DNA from: Hylemonella gracilis ATCC 19624 | Lineage (GTDB): Bacteria; Pseudomonadota; Gammaproteobacteria; Burkholderiales; Burkholderiaceae_C | DNA length: 64,000 nt | NCBI RefSeq assembly: GCF_000211835.1 | Contig: NZ_AEGR01000052.1 | Span: forward strand, 124,001-188,000 | Reading direction: 5' to 3' | Shown here: piece after piece, positions 25,593 through 36,401 of the stretch | How the letters are laid out: each line of letters begins with the position of its first letter | Position numbering within the stretch: the stretch's first letter is position 1 | Position numbers and translations under genes: made by a program | The notes under the pieces: generated by a model | What the model was told of the DNA's origin: nothing | Databases searched by the model: none | The model's input: the letters and a program-made list of their open reading frames with translations, nothing else

Positions 25593-26588
25593 ATGACGTT
25601 TCGTTTCTTGACACTGGCGGTGACGGCCCTCGCGCTGCTGACGGGCACGGCCCGGGCCGAGGAGGGGCGCCTGCGCATCGCGCAGCAGTTCGGTGTCGTT
25701 TATCTGCTGCTCAACGTTGCGCAGGACCAGCAACTGATCGAAAAGCACGGCAAGCAGCAGGGCGTGGACATCAAAGTCGAATTCGTCCAACTGTCGGGCG
25801 GCAGCGCCGTGAATGACGCCTTGCTCGCGGGCAGCATCGACATCGCGGGGGCAGGCGTCGGCCCGCTCTTCACCATCTGGGACCGCACGCGCGGCAAGCA
25901 GAACGTCAAGGGCGTGGCCTCGCTCGGCAACTTTCCCTACTACCTCGTGAGCAACAACCCGGCAGTCAAGACCATCGCTGACTTCACGGACAAGGACCGC
26001 ATCGCGCTGCCGTCGGTGGGTGTCTCGGTGCAATCGCGCGTGCTGCAATTCGCGTCGGCCAAGCTCTGGGGCGACAAGGAGTTCAACCGCCTGGACAAGC
26101 TGCAGGTGGCGCTGCCCCATCCGGAGGCCGCGGCGGCCATCATCTCGGGCGGCACCGAGATCACCGCGCATTTCGGCAATCCGCCGTTCCAGGAACAGGA
26201 GCTGGCGGGCAACCCGAAGGCCCGCATCGTGCTCAACAGCTATGACGTGCTCGGCGGTCCGGCCTCGGCCACTCTGCTGTACGCCACCGAGAAGTTCCGC
26301 GCGGAGAGCCCCAAGACCTACCGCGCCTTCGTGAACGCCTTGGATGAAGCCGCTCAGTTCATCGCCCGCAACCCCGAGCAGGCGGCGGACATCTACCTCA
26401 AGACCAACAAGGTCGACCGGGCCCTGCTGCTCAAGATCGTCCGCAACCCCGAGGTGCAGTTCAAGACCACGCCGCAGAACACCCTGGGCCTCGGCCAGTT
26501 CCTGTACCGCGTGGGCGCGATCAAGAACGAGCCCAAGACCATCACCGATTACTTCTTCGACGATGCCCACGTCAAGGGCGGGAACTAG
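25593..26588 (+). CDS. Orphan ABC substrate-binding protein (paralog of the sulfur-island TauA/SsuA-type protein)
   Basis: Periplasmic binding protein of 331 residues, signal peptide ending TARA^EEG. It is clearly paralogous along its length to the 12742-13764 product: shared blocks include RIAQQFGVVYLLLNV, LIEKHGK, DALLAGSIDIAGAG, WDRTRGKQNVKGVASLG and SYDVLGGPAS. ATG 25593 has a perfect GGAGG five bases upstream; a TTG at 25581 is rejected. No permease or ATPase gene is adjacent, so it probably docks on the importer at 12.7-15.5 kb and widens its substrate range. The upstream region has an AT-rich TTTATTCGTTGG stretch that may hold its promoter. Confidence 0.87.
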   Translation: MTFRFLTLAVTALALLTGTARAEEGRLRIAQQFGVVYLLLNVAQDQQLIEKHGKQQGVDIKVEFVQLSGGSAVNDALLAGSIDIAGAGVGPLFTIWDRTRGKQNVKGVASLGNFPYYLVSNNPAVKTIADFTDKDRIALPSVGVSVQSRVLQFASAKLWGDKEFNRLDKLQVALPHPEAAAAIISGGTEITAHFGNPPFQEQELAGNPKARIVLNSYDVLGGPASATLLYATEKFRAESPKTYRAFVNALDEAAQFIARNPEQAADIYLKTNKVDRALLLKIVRNPEVQFKTTPQNTLGLGQFLYRVGAIKNEPKTITDYFFDDAHVKGGN

Positions 26589-26605
26589 GGCCCGCTCGCA
26601 CTGGA

Positions 26606-28027
26606 TCACTTCGCGTCGACCAAGGCCTGGATGTCGAGCAGGGTCAGTTCGTCGTCGTCCGGCTTGCCGAGCTGGCGGCCCGAGGAGCCCGGGTAGTTGT
26701 TGTCGTTGACCACGATGATGTGATGCGCGTCGACGATGGCCAGCCCTTCGGGGCCCAGGTGCGGCAGGCTGAACACCTCTTCGTTGGGGCCGCGCTTGGC
26801 GAGACGCTGGGGGTTGGCGATCTTGAGCAGGTCGATGTAGGCCACCTTGCGCACGAAGCCGTTGGCATCGGTGCTGGACAGGTCGATCTTGTAGACACGC
26901 TTGAACTTCGCGGGGCGCGCGAAGCAGTCCGGCCGCTCTTCGCCGGCGCAGGCGGGCGCCATGCCCTCGGACGCATCGTCACGCTCGATCACCAGGCCGG
27001 TGGTGGCGTTCAGCAGCTGGAAGTCGGCCATCACGTTGCCGCTTTCCTCGAAGGCGTATTTCCATTGCTTGCCGGTGTAGCGTCGGGCGGCCACGTCGAA
27101 TTCGAGGATGTGGGTGTAGATGCGGTCGTTGCTCTTCTCGAACGTCTTGGTCTGCGCGTCGTACAGCGGCCACTCGAAGGCGGGGTACAGCGTCTTGCCA
27201 TCGGGCGACTGGGCCATGGGCTCGAAGCCGCCCGAGCGCCGCACTTCCCATTGCGGCATGGCGTCGGCGGGCAGGTTGGGCAAGCGGCTGTTCAGGTAAT
27301 GGTCGGGCGAGCGGAAATTCTTGCCGTCCACCACGGTCTCGGTCACGCCCAGTACCTTGCCGTTCAGGTCGGTTTGCAGGAGGTAGGGGCCGAACTCATC
27401 GCCGATCCACAAGGTGTTGCCAATCTTCTGGATGGACTCGACGTCGAAATCCGCGCCCGTGAGGTAACGCTTTTCAGTCGCCTCGTTCTGGATGGCGAAG
27501 GGCACCTTGCGGTCCGGGTCGTGCAGGAAGGTGGTCTTGCGCAGCGTGACCTTGCCGCTCTTCCAGTCCACCTGCGCGGTGTGCACCATCAGCAGCGCGT
27601 CCTGCGAGTTGATCTTGCTGCCGAAACCGTTGTCGGTCAGCACCAGGTAGTGGTCGCGGTCCAGGGCGACGATGCCGGAGAAGCCTTGCACGGCCTGGCC
27701 TTTGACGGGCAAGGCGCCGCCGGTGGCGCGCGGCTTGGAGCCGCCCGCCGTGGTGTAGGAGGGCTCGCTGCCCAGCTTCTCGTTGCGCACGCGTGCGCCG
27801 TTGGCGAACTTGCCCGAGGTCGCGAAGAAGGCCCCCGCGTCACGCGGGGCTGGGGTGGTGGTGTCGGCCGGCAGCGCGGCATGGCCGGCGAGTGTCGCGG
27901 TCACAGCGGGGGCGGCCTGTTGGGCTTGAGCGGCAGAGGTGCCGCTCAGCAAGGCCAAGGCGAGCAGCAGGGGGCTGAGCGACAGTGGGGTGAGCAGCGA
28001 GTGCGGACGAACGCGGCGCGATGGCAT
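26606..28027 (-). CDS. Secreted esterase-like phytase family protein
   Basis: Exported protein of 473 residues with a long signal peptide (hydrophobic run LLLALALLSGTSAAQA). The mature part matches the 'esterase-like activity of phytase' family, a six-bladed beta-propeller: VQGFSGIVALDRDHYLVLTDNGFGSK, a DVESIQKIGNTLWIGDEFGPYLL-like block, and LGPEGLAIVDAHHIIVVNDNNYPG near the end. Asp/Glu-rich loops suggest calcium binding. Reported activities of the family include phosphate-ester hydrolysis, but the substrate here is unknown. It is convergent with the orphan binding protein, with 17 bases between the stops. Confidence 0.82.
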   Translation of the reverse strand: MPSRRVRPHSLLTPLSLSPLLLALALLSGTSAAQAQQAAPAVTATLAGHAALPADTTTPAPRDAGAFFATSGKFANGARVRNEKLGSEPSYTTAGGSKPRATGGALPVKGQAVQGFSGIVALDRDHYLVLTDNGFGSKINSQDALLMVHTAQVDWKSGKVTLRKTTFLHDPDRKVPFAIQNEATEKRYLTGADFDVESIQKIGNTLWIGDEFGPYLLQTDLNGKVLGVTETVVDGKNFRSPDHYLNSRLPNLPADAMPQWEVRRSGGFEPMAQSPDGKTLYPAFEWPLYDAQTKTFEKSNDRIYTHILEFDVAARRYTGKQWKYAFEESGNVMADFQLLNATTGLVIERDDASEGMAPACAGEERPDCFARPAKFKRVYKIDLSSTDANGFVRKVAYIDLLKIANPQRLAKRGPNEEVFSLPHLGPEGLAIVDAHHIIVVNDNNYPGSSGRQLGKPDDDELTLLDIQALVDAK

Positions 28028-28208
28028 GGAAGGACTCCGTGAAGCAGAAAGTCAGGCAGGCTACGCAGGGACGATGACAAGTCCGTGAAGGCCGGGTTCG
28101 CGGGGCGAGGGAGAGGCGCGCGGCCCCTGGGGCTCGAGTCAAAAAAATCTGCTGCCTGTTGGAAATAACCGACACCATGAGTTTTCCGGGACATGCAAAC
28201 TTTCTCCC

Positions 28209-28880
28209 ATGCCTGCCCAACCCACACGTGCCCAACCCTCACCTGCCATATCCCGGCTCTGGGACATTTCTCCGCCCGTGCACGCGGGCAGCCCTGTCTT
28301 TCCGGGTGACACCGCGTACCGCCAGCAATGGAGCGCCACCCTCGGTCCCGGATGCCCGGTGAACGTGAGCGCCATCACCCTGTCACCGCACGTGGGCGCG
28401 CACGCCGACGCGCCGCTGCACTATGACGCGGCCGGTGCCCCCATTGGTGATTTGTCGCTGGAGCCCTTCCTCGGTCCTTGCCGTGTCATCCACGCGATCG
28501 GGCGCGGACCCTTGATCGAGTGGGACCACGTGGCCCACGCGATCGATGCCCGCTTGCCGCCTCGTGTGTTGGTACGCACCTACGAGCGCATGCCGGTGGA
28601 CCGCTGGGACGGGGCGCTGGCCGCCTACGCACCGTCCACCATCACGCGCCTGGCCGATCTGGGCGTGCTGCTGATCGGCATCGACACCGCCAGCATCGAC
28701 CCCGCCGACAGCAAGACGCTGGACAGCCACCAAGTCATCCGCCAGCGCGGTTTGCGCGTGCTCGAAAACCTGGTGCTTGATGACGTGCCCGAAGGCGATT
28801 ACGAGCTGATTGCCCTGCCGCTGAAGCTCACCACGGCCGATGCCTCGCCCGTGCGCGCCGTGCTGCGCGCGCTGGCTTGA
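28209..28880 (+). CDS. kynB: Kynurenine formamidase
   Basis: Hydrolyses N-formylkynurenine to kynurenine and formate, the second step of tryptophan breakdown. It has 223 residues of the bacterial KynB (cyclase-like, metal-dependent) type. The zinc motif H-x-x-x-H-x-D is His61, His65 and Asp67 in [15 protein letters not shown]. The N-terminal [21 protein letters not shown] and the [18 protein letters not shown] segment are typical. It is the first gene of kynBUA, with kynU 65 bases on. The promoter should lie in the 181 bases shared with the divergent phytase-like gene. Confidence 0.94.
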   Translation: MPAQPTRAQPSPAISRLWDISPPVHAGSPVFPGDTAYRQQWSATLGPGCPVNVSAITLSPHVGAHADAPLHYDAAGAPIGDLSLEPFLGPCRVIHAIGRGPLIEWDHVAHAIDARLPPRVLVRTYERMPVDRWDGALAAYAPSTITRLADLGVLLIGIDTASIDPADSKTLDSHQVIRQRGLRVLENLVLDDVPEGDYELIALPLKLTTADASPVRAVLRALA

Positions 28881-28945
28881 GTGGCCCCACGCCCTTGCAC
28901 CTGCTCCATGATCTGCAAGCGTTAACTTTTCCTGCGACTTCCCTC

Positions 28946-30283
28946 ATGACCACCCAACAAGATTGCCGCGCGCTCGACGCGCAAGACCCCTTGGCCCCGC
29001 TGCGCGGGCATTTCAACCTGCCGCCTGGCGTGATCTATCTGGACGGCAACTCCCTGGGCGTGCTGCCCAAGGCCACCGCCGCCCGCGTGGCCGACGTGGT
29101 CGTGCGCGAATGGGGGCAAGACCTCATCCGCTCGTGGAACACCGCGAGCTGGTTTGACCTGCCGCAGCGCCTGGGCAACCAGCTTGCTCCGCTCATTGGC
29201 GCGGGCCGGGACGAGGTGGTGTGCACCGACAGCACCTCGGTCAACCTCTACAAGGTGCTGAGCGCCGCGCTCAACATCGCGCGCGAGGACAGCCCGGTAC
29301 GCCGTCGTGTGGTGAGTGAGCGCAGTAACTTCCCGACCGACCTCTACATCGCCGAGGGTCTGTGCAAGGAACGCGGCTTGGAGTTGGTGTTGGTGGAGCC
29401 CGAGGAGATCAACGTGGCCCTGACGCAGGACGTGGCGGTGCTGATGCTCACGCATGTGAACTACCGCACCGGGGCCATGCACGACATGGCCGCGCTCACG
29501 GCCGCGGCTCACGCGGCGGGCGCGCTCACCGTGTGGGACCTGGCGCACAGCGCGGGCGCCGTGCCGGTGGATCTGAACGGCGCGGGGGCCGATTTCTCCA
29601 TCGGCTGTGGCTACAAGTACCTCAATGGCGGCCCTGGCGCGCCGGCTTTCGTCTGGGTGCACCCGCGCCACGCCGACCGCTTCTGGCAACCGCTGTCCGG
29701 CTGGTGGGGCCATGCCGCGCCCTTCCAGTTCACGCCCGATTACCAGCCCGCGCCGGGCATCCAACGGTACCTCTGCGGCACGCAGCCCATCATCAGCTTG
29801 TCGGCCTTGCAGTGCGGCCTCGACGTGTTCACCGCCGCCGAGGCGCTGGGCGGCATGGCCGCGCTGCGCGACAAGTCGCTGGCGCTGACGGACCTCTTCA
29901 TCCGCCTGGTGGAGGAACGCTGCGCGGGCCACGGTCTGGGCCTGGCCACGCCGCGCGACCACGCCCGGCGCGGTTCGCAGGTGTGCCTGACGCGCGAGGA
30001 AGGCCTGGGCGTGCGGGGGCAGGGCAGCGGCGCCTACGCCATCGTGCAGGCGTTGATCGCGCGCGGCGTGATCGGGGACTACCGCGCCGGGTCCGGTGCG
30101 GCTTCTCATGCGGGCAAAGGGGATGGCGGGCCAAGGCTGCACAAGGACATCCTGCGCTTCGGCTTCACGCCGCTCTACATCGGCTACGAGGATGTCTGGA
30201 ACGCGGTGGAGCACCTGCGCCAGGTGCTCGACACGGGGGAGTGGCAACGCCCTGAGTTCAATCAAATCCACGCGGTGACCTGA
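28946..30283 (+). CDS. kynU: Kynureninase
   Basis: PLP enzyme cleaving kynurenine to anthranilate and alanine. It has 445 residues from ATG 28946; a TTG at 28877 would overlap kynB and add a non-homologous tail. Typical parts are [22 protein letters not shown] near the N-terminus, [16 protein letters not shown], and the PLP Lys224 in [16 protein letters not shown]. The C-terminal [20 protein letters not shown] is also diagnostic. It is the middle gene of kynBUA, and kynA follows its stop after two bases. Confidence 0.95.
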   Translation: MTTQQDCRALDAQDPLAPLRGHFNLPPGVIYLDGNSLGVLPKATAARVADVVVREWGQDLIRSWNTASWFDLPQRLGNQLAPLIGAGRDEVVCTDSTSVNLYKVLSAALNIAREDSPVRRRVVSERSNFPTDLYIAEGLCKERGLELVLVEPEEINVALTQDVAVLMLTHVNYRTGAMHDMAALTAAAHAAGALTVWDLAHSAGAVPVDLNGAGADFSIGCGYKYLNGGPGAPAFVWVHPRHADRFWQPLSGWWGHAAPFQFTPDYQPAPGIQRYLCGTQPIISLSALQCGLDVFTAAEALGGMAALRDKSLALTDLFIRLVEERCAGHGLGLATPRDHARRGSQVCLTREEGLGVRGQGSGAYAIVQALIARGVIGDYRAGSGAASHAGKGDGGPRLHKDILRFGFTPLYIGYEDVWNAVEHLRQVLDTGEWQRPEFNQIHAVT

Positions 30284-30285
30284 GC

Positions 30286-31191
30286 ATGTGCCCCCATAAG
30301 CAGACCCCCTCGGCCAACAGCGTCGGACCCGCCTCCGAGGCTGCGCGCGCCGCGGGCACGCCCGAGTCCATCGTGCACGAGGAGCACGCGCAACTCGACT
30401 TCAGCCGCAGCATGAGCTATGGCGACTACCTGCGGCTCGACGCCATCCTCACCGCGCAGCAGCCGCTGTCGGTGGCGCACGACGAGATGCTCTTCATCGT
30501 GCAGCACCAGACCAGCGAGTTGTGGATGAAGCTCATGCTGCACGAGCTGCACGCCGCCATCGGCCACGTCGCGCGGGATGAACTGCCGATGGCTTTCAAG
30601 ATGCTGGCGCGCGTCTCCAAGATCATGGAACAGCTGGTGCATGCCTGGGACGTGCTCGCCACCATGACGCCGCCCGAGTACAGCGCGATGCGGGCCTCCT
30701 TGGGCAATTCCAGCGGTTTTCAGAGCTACCAGTACCGCTGCATCGAGTTCGCGCTGGGCAACAAGAACCGCGCCATGTTGCGACCCCACGAGCACCGCGC
30801 CGATCTGCTGGCGCAGGTGCAAGCGGCGTTCGAGGCGCCCTCACTGTATGACGAGGCGCTGCGCCTGCTGGCGCGCCGGGGCCTGCCCGTGCCGGCCAGC
30901 CATGTCGAGCGGGATTGGACTCAGCCCTACGTGGAGAGTGACGACGTGACGCAGGCCTGGCTCACCGTGTACCGCGCCCCGGAAACGCATTGGGATCTTT
31001 ACCAGTTGGGCGAGGAGCTCACCGACTTGGAAGACGCCTTCCGACTTTGGCGTTTCCGCCACGTGACCACGGTGGAACGCGTGATTGGGTTCAAGCGGGG
31101 CACGGGGGGCACCGGCGGCGTGAGCTACCTGCGCAAGATGCTGGATGTGGTGCTGTTCCCCGAGATCTGGAAACTGCGCACCGACCTGTGA
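30286..31191 (+). CDS. kynA: Tryptophan 2,3-dioxygenase
   Basis: Heme dioxygenase opening the indole ring of tryptophan to N-formylkynurenine, the first step of the pathway. It has 301 residues and acts as a cytoplasmic tetramer. The family segments are [61 protein letters not shown] and the proximal heme-ligand region [16 protein letters not shown] (His259). The C-terminus [16 protein letters not shown] is conserved. It is the last gene of kynBUA and is followed by a strong terminator. The operon ends at anthranilate and alanine; no anthranilate-degrading genes lie here. Confidence 0.95.
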   Translation: MCPHKQTPSANSVGPASEAARAAGTPESIVHEEHAQLDFSRSMSYGDYLRLDAILTAQQPLSVAHDEMLFIVQHQTSELWMKLMLHELHAAIGHVARDELPMAFKMLARVSKIMEQLVHAWDVLATMTPPEYSAMRASLGNSSGFQSYQYRCIEFALGNKNRAMLRPHEHRADLLAQVQAAFEAPSLYDEALRLLARRGLPVPASHVERDWTQPYVESDDVTQAWLTVYRAPETHWDLYQLGEELTDLEDAFRLWRFRHVTTVERVIGFKRGTGGTGGVSYLRKMLDVVLFPEIWKLRTDL

Positions 31192-31333
31192 GTCCTTGAC
31201 TGCGCCTGGGGCGGTCGTTTGTCGTTCTGACAGCGCCGATCACGAGGCCCGCCATCCGCACGCGGGCGTCGCAGACCGGCCAGGGCCAGTTGGAACGCGC
31301 CACGGTGCGGACCGCCATGCGTTGGAGGGATAA

Positions 31334-31367
31334 AAAAAACGGCCCGGGGAATTCCGGGCCGTTTTTT
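31334..31367. terminator. Bidirectional rho-independent terminator
   Basis: The stem CGGCCCGG (31340-31347) pairs with CCGGGCCG (31354-31361) over a six-base loop. It is flanked by an A run on the left and six T on the right, so it works for both strands. It ends kynBUA (plus) and rhlE (minus), which converge here. Confidence 0.93.
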
Positions 31368-31378
31368 GTGTGTCGATG

Positions 31379-33076
31379 TCAGTGGCTGATGCGACCGAAG
31401 TTCGTGCGCAGCGGGTCCACGCCGCCGCCGCCCTGGCCCTTGCCGCCACCTTGGCCACCTCGGTTACCACCACCGCCGCCACCACGACGGCGATTGCCCT
31501 GGCTCAGCGCGTCGGTGCGGGTGCGCAGCGGGTCGGGCTGGCCACCGCCGCCACCACCACCACCGTAACCGCCGCCATTGCCGCCACCTTGGCCGCGGCC
31601 ACCGCCGCCGCCGTTGGCGCGGCGTTGTTCGTTGTTGCGGTTGCCGCCCTGGCCACCGCCTTGCGGTTTGCCCTGGCGTTGGCCTTGGCCTTCAGGACGG
31701 TCCTGGCGATTCTGAGTACGGCCCGGGCCATTGCCACGGTTGCCACCCCCACCGCCGTTGCCGCTCGCGCCGCGCTCACCTTGGCCGGCCTTGTTCTCGC
31801 GGATGCGTTGGACCATCTCCTGGCGCGCGGCCTTGGCGGCAGCCGCCATCACCTCACGGCTCGGCGGCTTGCCCAGACCGCCCCACAGGGTCTGGCGGCC
31901 CATGGCGATGGGTTCGGCGCGTTCGTCGGCGTCGGGGGCGAATTCGGCGGGCGTTTCCACCACGGCGATCTGCTGCTTGGTGAAGCGCTCGATCTCGGCC
32001 ATGAAGCCTTGCTCGTCCAGGCAGACGAGGTTGACGGCCTGGCCTTCGCGACCCGCACGGCCCGTGCGGCCGATGCGGTGCACGTAGTCTTCGGGGATGT
32101 TGGGGATTTCGTAGTTCACGACGTGCGGCAGCTCGTCGATGTCGATGCCGCGTGCCGCGATGTCGGTGGCCACCAGGGCGCGGATCTCACCGCTCTTGAA
32201 GCCGGCCAGCGCCTGGGTGCGCGCGCCCTGGCTCTTGTTGCCGTGCAGGGCCATGGCGGTGACGCCGTTCTTGTTCAGGTATTCGGCCACGTGGTTGGCG
32301 CCGAACTTGGTGCGCGTGAACACCAGCACCTGGCTCCAATCCTGCGCATTGATGATGTGCGCGAGCAGGGCCTTCTTCTTGCTGCGGCCCACGGTGTGCA
32401 CGCTCTGCGTGATGCGCTGCACCGTGGTGTTGCGCGGCGTGACCTGCACGCTCTGCGGGTTCTTGAGCAGGCCTTCGGCCAGGGCGCGGATTTCATCGCT
32501 GAAGGTTGCGCTGAACAACAGGCTCTGCTTATCTTTGGGCAGTAGGGCCAGCACTTTCTTCACGTCATGGATGAAGCCCATGTCCAGCATGCGGTCGGCC
32601 TCGTCCAGCACCAGCATCTGCACCTGGGACAGGTCCATGAAGCCTTGCTGCTGCAGGTCCAGCAAGCGGCCCGGCGTGGCGACCAGGATGTCCACGCCTT
32701 TCTTGACGCGGGCGATCTGCGGGTTCATGCCCACGCCGCCGAAGATCACGGTGGATTCGAGCTGCAGGTACTTGCCGTAGTTGCGCACGGACTCCTCGAC
32801 CTGAGCGGCCAGTTCGCGCGTGGGCGTGAGCACCAGGGCGCGGATGCCGTTGCCGCCCCACTTGTTCTGCGCGCTGCGACGCATGGTCAGGTTGTGCAGC
32901 AGGGGCAGGGTGAAGGCCGCGGTCTTGCCGGTGCCGGTTTGCGCGCCGCCCAGCAGGTCGTTGCCCTGCAGGATCAGGGGGATGGCCTGTTCCTGGATCG
33001 CGGTGGGCGTTTCATAGCCTTGCTCACGGACAGCCTTCAGGATGGCCGGGGCCAGTTTCAGTTCTTCAAAGTTCAT
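31379..33076 (-). CDS. rhlE: DEAD-box RNA helicase RhlE
   Basis: ATP-dependent RNA helicase of 565 residues from MNFEELKL (a longer start at 33139 is unlikely). RecA domain 1 has the Q motif ([11 protein letters not shown]), motif I AQTGTGKT (45-52), [14 protein letters not shown] and the SAT motif (FSATFSD). Domain 2 has [22 protein letters not shown] and [13 protein letters not shown]. From about residue 395 the protein is a long tail rich in Gly, Asn, Arg and Gln (many GGGG, NRG and GQG units), likely disordered and RNA-binding. RhlE proteins act in ribosome assembly and RNA decay, often in the cold. Confidence 0.94.
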   Translation of the reverse strand: MNFEELKLAPAILKAVREQGYETPTAIQEQAIPLILQGNDLLGGAQTGTGKTAAFTLPLLHNLTMRRSAQNKWGGNGIRALVLTPTRELAAQVEESVRNYGKYLQLESTVIFGGVGMNPQIARVKKGVDILVATPGRLLDLQQQGFMDLSQVQMLVLDEADRMLDMGFIHDVKKVLALLPKDKQSLLFSATFSDEIRALAEGLLKNPQSVQVTPRNTTVQRITQSVHTVGRSKKKALLAHIINAQDWSQVLVFTRTKFGANHVAEYLNKNGVTAMALHGNKSQGARTQALAGFKSGEIRALVATDIAARGIDIDELPHVVNYEIPNIPEDYVHRIGRTGRAGREGQAVNLVCLDEQGFMAEIERFTKQQIAVVETPAEFAPDADERAEPIAMGRQTLWGGLGKPPSREVMAAAAKAARQEMVQRIRENKAGQGERGASGNGGGGGNRGNGPGRTQNRQDRPEGQGQRQGKPQGGGQGGNRNNEQRRANGGGGGRGQGGGNGGGYGGGGGGGGQPDPLRTRTDALSQGNRRRGGGGGGNRGGQGGGKGQGGGGVDPLRTNFGRISH

Positions 33077-33435
33077 TGGGATGATCGCGCCCGGTCCGGG
33101 GCGCAGGGATATCGGCCTGTACGGTGGCCGGAAAAACATTCCGGTCGCCGGTCAGTCAAAGGCAGACATGGGTTCACAAGAGCGGGCGGGTCAGCCTGTG
33201 TGGTGACAGCCCCCAGCGGATTGCTGGTGTCGCGGCCAACTGAAGAGCGCAACGGGCCGTATTGTCGCATGTTTCCTGAGGTGGGCGGAAAGCCTTTGAA
33301 ACCGCGCTTGACGTCCTGGTGAGACTGAGACGCTGTCAGAAGCCTCTGATGTCCATCCCCTGTTCATGTGATGGAGGGAGCAATGGTTCGCCACTAGATT
33401 GGGCAATCTTCCTCAAGAGCACAGGGCGGTTCATC
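33077..33435. other. Intergenic region upstream of rhlE and the unknown lipoprotein
   Basis: A 359-base divergent region. It must carry the promoter of rhlE and probably that of the lipoprotein gene. Local base composition becomes more AT-rich from about 33350. No gene, terminator or clear repeat is seen. An in-frame extension of the lipoprotein to 33319 lacks a ribosome site and is not believed. Confidence 0.5.
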
Positions 33436-34785
33436 ATGGCATTCATCCCTTTTTCGAGATCAGCATCACGGTTTCTGTTCGCTGCGATGGCGATTTTCTT
33501 GGTCGGTTGTGCGCCCATGCCCTTGCAAGTGGGACTGACTGAGTTGGGAACGGTCAGCAATTCCGAATACGGGGCGTATGGCACTCGTTTGATGCGGTCG
33601 ATCAATATCAGCGGCACGGGTGCTGAAGACGTTGTCGGCATGGTCAGCTATGACCTCGACAAGTGGTCACTGTCAGAACAATTGCGGCGGCTTTGGCCCA
33701 TCAGGCAAGACTTTCCGGACATCACGTCTCCTCGGCTGATTCCTGGTTCGTCAAGCATCGTGGAGCGTGAGTTCTGCAAAACCGAGAAAAAAGACTCAGA
33801 GCAAAAAGACTCAAAGCAAAAAGACTCAAAGCAAAAAGACTCAAACACTCATTGCAGTGACTCGTCGAACGCATCCTTGGGCGACTTGACCAAACTGCGG
33901 GACGCGCTATTAGCCTCCCAAGCTCAGGCCGACGAAGTGGCCCGTCTGAAAATCAAGCTTGCCGTACTGCAACTGGCGCAGGCCAGCTTGAAGCCGGTCA
34001 ACGCCTTGAAAGACGGCGACCCGGAAAAAGAGGAGAAACTCAATCGAGTTCTGAATCCTTTGCGCCTTTTGTATCCTGCGGACGAGATATCCAAGGACCT
34101 GGAGCCGGTGATCGACAGCGTCAAGAAAGAACTGAAAGACAATGGCTTGGGCGACAGTCTCACTGCCATCAGAGAGGTGACGCAAAAAGCTGGCGTCATC
34201 GTCACGCGTTGGACGGGGCGGTCGCAAGGCGCGGCCAATGCCCAAGGTGCTGGCATGGCATCGGCAGCTGTCGCTGCTAGCCAGGGAGTGAATGGGTACC
34301 TTATTCTGGGTTCGCCTCGCATCACATCCTTGCAGTTGGGCGAGGATTTTTTCAAGCGCCCCAAGGATCTGGATCTGCACATCTTCGGAAAATCAAACCG
34401 CAGATACCTGACTTACTATCAATTGCGCGCACGGTACGTCTTGTACGCGGAGAACCGTGCTTCCGAGTTCAGTGCTTCGCTTCAAACCAATATCAGTCAG
34501 ACGCTTGAACAGATCAAGGCGATCACGCAAGGCGGTAAGGATGAAGAGGCGTTGAAGAACTTGTTGAACATTGAAGTCAATGCTGTCTATGCCTTGGTCA
34601 ATTCAAGCGCCAGTTCGGGGACGCTGGATGCGGCACAAGGCAAGGCAAAACGAATCGATTGCAAGTTCTCTTCAGTACAAGAATGGTCTGACTGTTTGAA
34701 GCAAGAGCTGGTACGTTCAGAAGGTACTTTGCCTGTGATCAGTGTTCGTGCAACCTTGGAAGAATTTGCTCGCGATTCAGAATGA
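33436..34785 (+). CDS. Uncharacterised lipoprotein with KDSKQ repeats
   Basis: A 449-residue protein I do not recognise. It starts with a lipoprotein signal (FLFAAMAIFLVGC, Cys about residue 25), so it should be membrane-anchored in the periplasm. Residues 119-136 are four tandem copies of a K-D-S-E/K-Q unit encoded by a 15-base repeat. The rest is mixed alpha-helical, with coiled-coil-like stretches around residues 155-190 and 355-400 (ASLQTNISQTLEQIKAITQ). A middle segment, VNGYLILGSPRITSLQLGEDF, may form strands. Its G+C looks lower than the neighbours, with more AT-ending codons, suggesting transfer or relaxed constraint. ATG 33436 is chosen because the signal peptide begins there. Confidence 0.75.
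   Translation: MAFIPFSRSASRFLFAAMAIFLVGCAPMPLQVGLTELGTVSNSEYGAYGTRLMRSINISGTGAEDVVGMVSYDLDKWSLSEQLRRLWPIRQDFPDITSPRLIPGSSSIVEREFCKTEKKDSEQKDSKQKDSKQKDSNTHCSDSSNASLGDLTKLRDALLASQAQADEVARLKIKLAVLQLAQASLKPVNALKDGDPEKEEKLNRVLNPLRLLYPADEISKDLEPVIDSVKKELKDNGLGDSLTAIREVTQKAGVIVTRWTGRSQGAANAQGAGMASAAVAASQGVNGYLILGSPRITSLQLGEDFFKRPKDLDLHIFGKSNRRYLTYYQLRARYVLYAENRASEFSASLQTNISQTLEQIKAITQGGKDEEALKNLLNIEVNAVYALVNSSASSGTLDAAQGKAKRIDCKFSSVQEWSDCLKQELVRSEGTLPVISVRATLEEFARDSE
33790..33843 (+). repeat. 15-base tandem repeat inside the lipoprotein gene
   Basis: A near-perfect unit, AAAGACTCAAAGCAA, repeats about four times (first copy has GAG in place of AAG), adding a charged K-D-S-K-Q linker. Being a multiple of three, copy-number changes would keep the frame. 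Confidence 0.85.
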
Positions 34786-34877
34786 GGGAGTTTTAAACGC
34801 CAGAAATGAACTCGCACCGCCTTCGGCAATGAGTCCCCGGGGAATGCGAATGCCGCAGCCCCGGCACTGCGCTACGG

Positions 34878-35625
<748 letters not shown>

Positions 35626-35642
<17 letters not shown>

Positions 35643-36279
35643 GGAGCTTTCTTTCGAGGGTTTGGGCGTAGAGGCTGATCGGCCAGCAGAGGGCGAAGTA
35701 CAGCAGGGCCACGCAGGCGAACACGGTGAAGGGCTGGTAGGTCACGTTCGAGATCATGTTGCCCGCGCGTGTGAGCTCGACGAAGCCGATCACCGAAGCC
35801 AGTGCCGTGCCCTTGACCACCTGCACCAGGAAGCCCACCGTGGGCGGGATCGCGATGCGCAGGGCCTGCGGCAAGATGACATGGCGCAACTGTTCCGTGA
35901 AGCTCATGGCCAGGCTCTGCGCGGCTTCCCACTGCCCTTTGGGAATCGCGGCCACGCAGCCGCGCCAGATCTCGGTCAGGAAGGCGCTGGTGTAGAGCGT
36001 GAGCGCCAGGCCCGCCGCCGTCCAGGGCGAAGTCTGCAGGCCCAGCAGCGCGAAGCCGAAATAGGTGAGGAACAGCTGCATCAGCAAGGGCGTGCCTTGA
36101 AAGACTTGCACGTAGACGGCGACGGCCCGGTCCACGCCTCGCAGACGCGTCAGGCGCAGCACCAGCAACAGCCCGCCCACCAGACCCCCGCCGATGAAGG
36201 CGATCAGCGACAGCACCACCGTCCAGCGCGCGGCCAGCAGCAGATTGCGCAGGATGTCCCAGAGACTGAATTCAGGCAT
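35626..36279 (-). CDS. Polar amino acid ABC transporter permease
   Basis: Membrane subunit of 217 residues from ATG 36279 (MPEFSLWDILRNLL), which has AAGGA at a good distance; a longer start at 36318 is rejected. Segments VQVFQGTPLLMQLFLTYFGFALL and the EAA-loop EAAQSLAMSFTEQLRHVILPQALRIAIPP are diagnostic. It pairs with the 36402-37073 permease, from which it is separated by a palindromic repeat. Confidence 0.9.
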
Positions 36280-36325
36280 GACGTTGTCCTTGCCGCGCGA
36301 CGACCGAGACCAGGGCACACGCGGA

Positions 36326-36395
36326 ACCGGCTTCGCCGGGCCGCTGGGTGCGCCCCCCTGCAGGGGGGAGGCGCCGCAGGCGCTTCGGGGGGTGC
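36326..36395. repeat. GC-clamped palindromic intergenic repeat (REP-like)
   Basis: Between two permease genes lies CCGG-cttcg-CCGG (36328-36340), then the perfect 16-base palindrome CCCCCCTGCAGGGGGG (36353-36368) and a trailing G+C-rich arm. Elements of this look are common between genes in Comamonadaceae (from memory). The hairpin could attenuate or stabilise mRNA inside the operon. Confidence 0.7.
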
Positions 36396-36401
36396 TTCAT
36401 A

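Noticed and set aside
31370-32545. Ala-rich plus-strand frame opposite rhlE
   Set aside because: Produced by the Gly/Asn/Arg-rich tail codons of RhlE read on the other strand.
33780-33845. Repeat tract as a CRISPR array
   Set aside because: The units are 15 bases, directly adjoining without spacers, and lie inside a coding frame. No cas genes are present.
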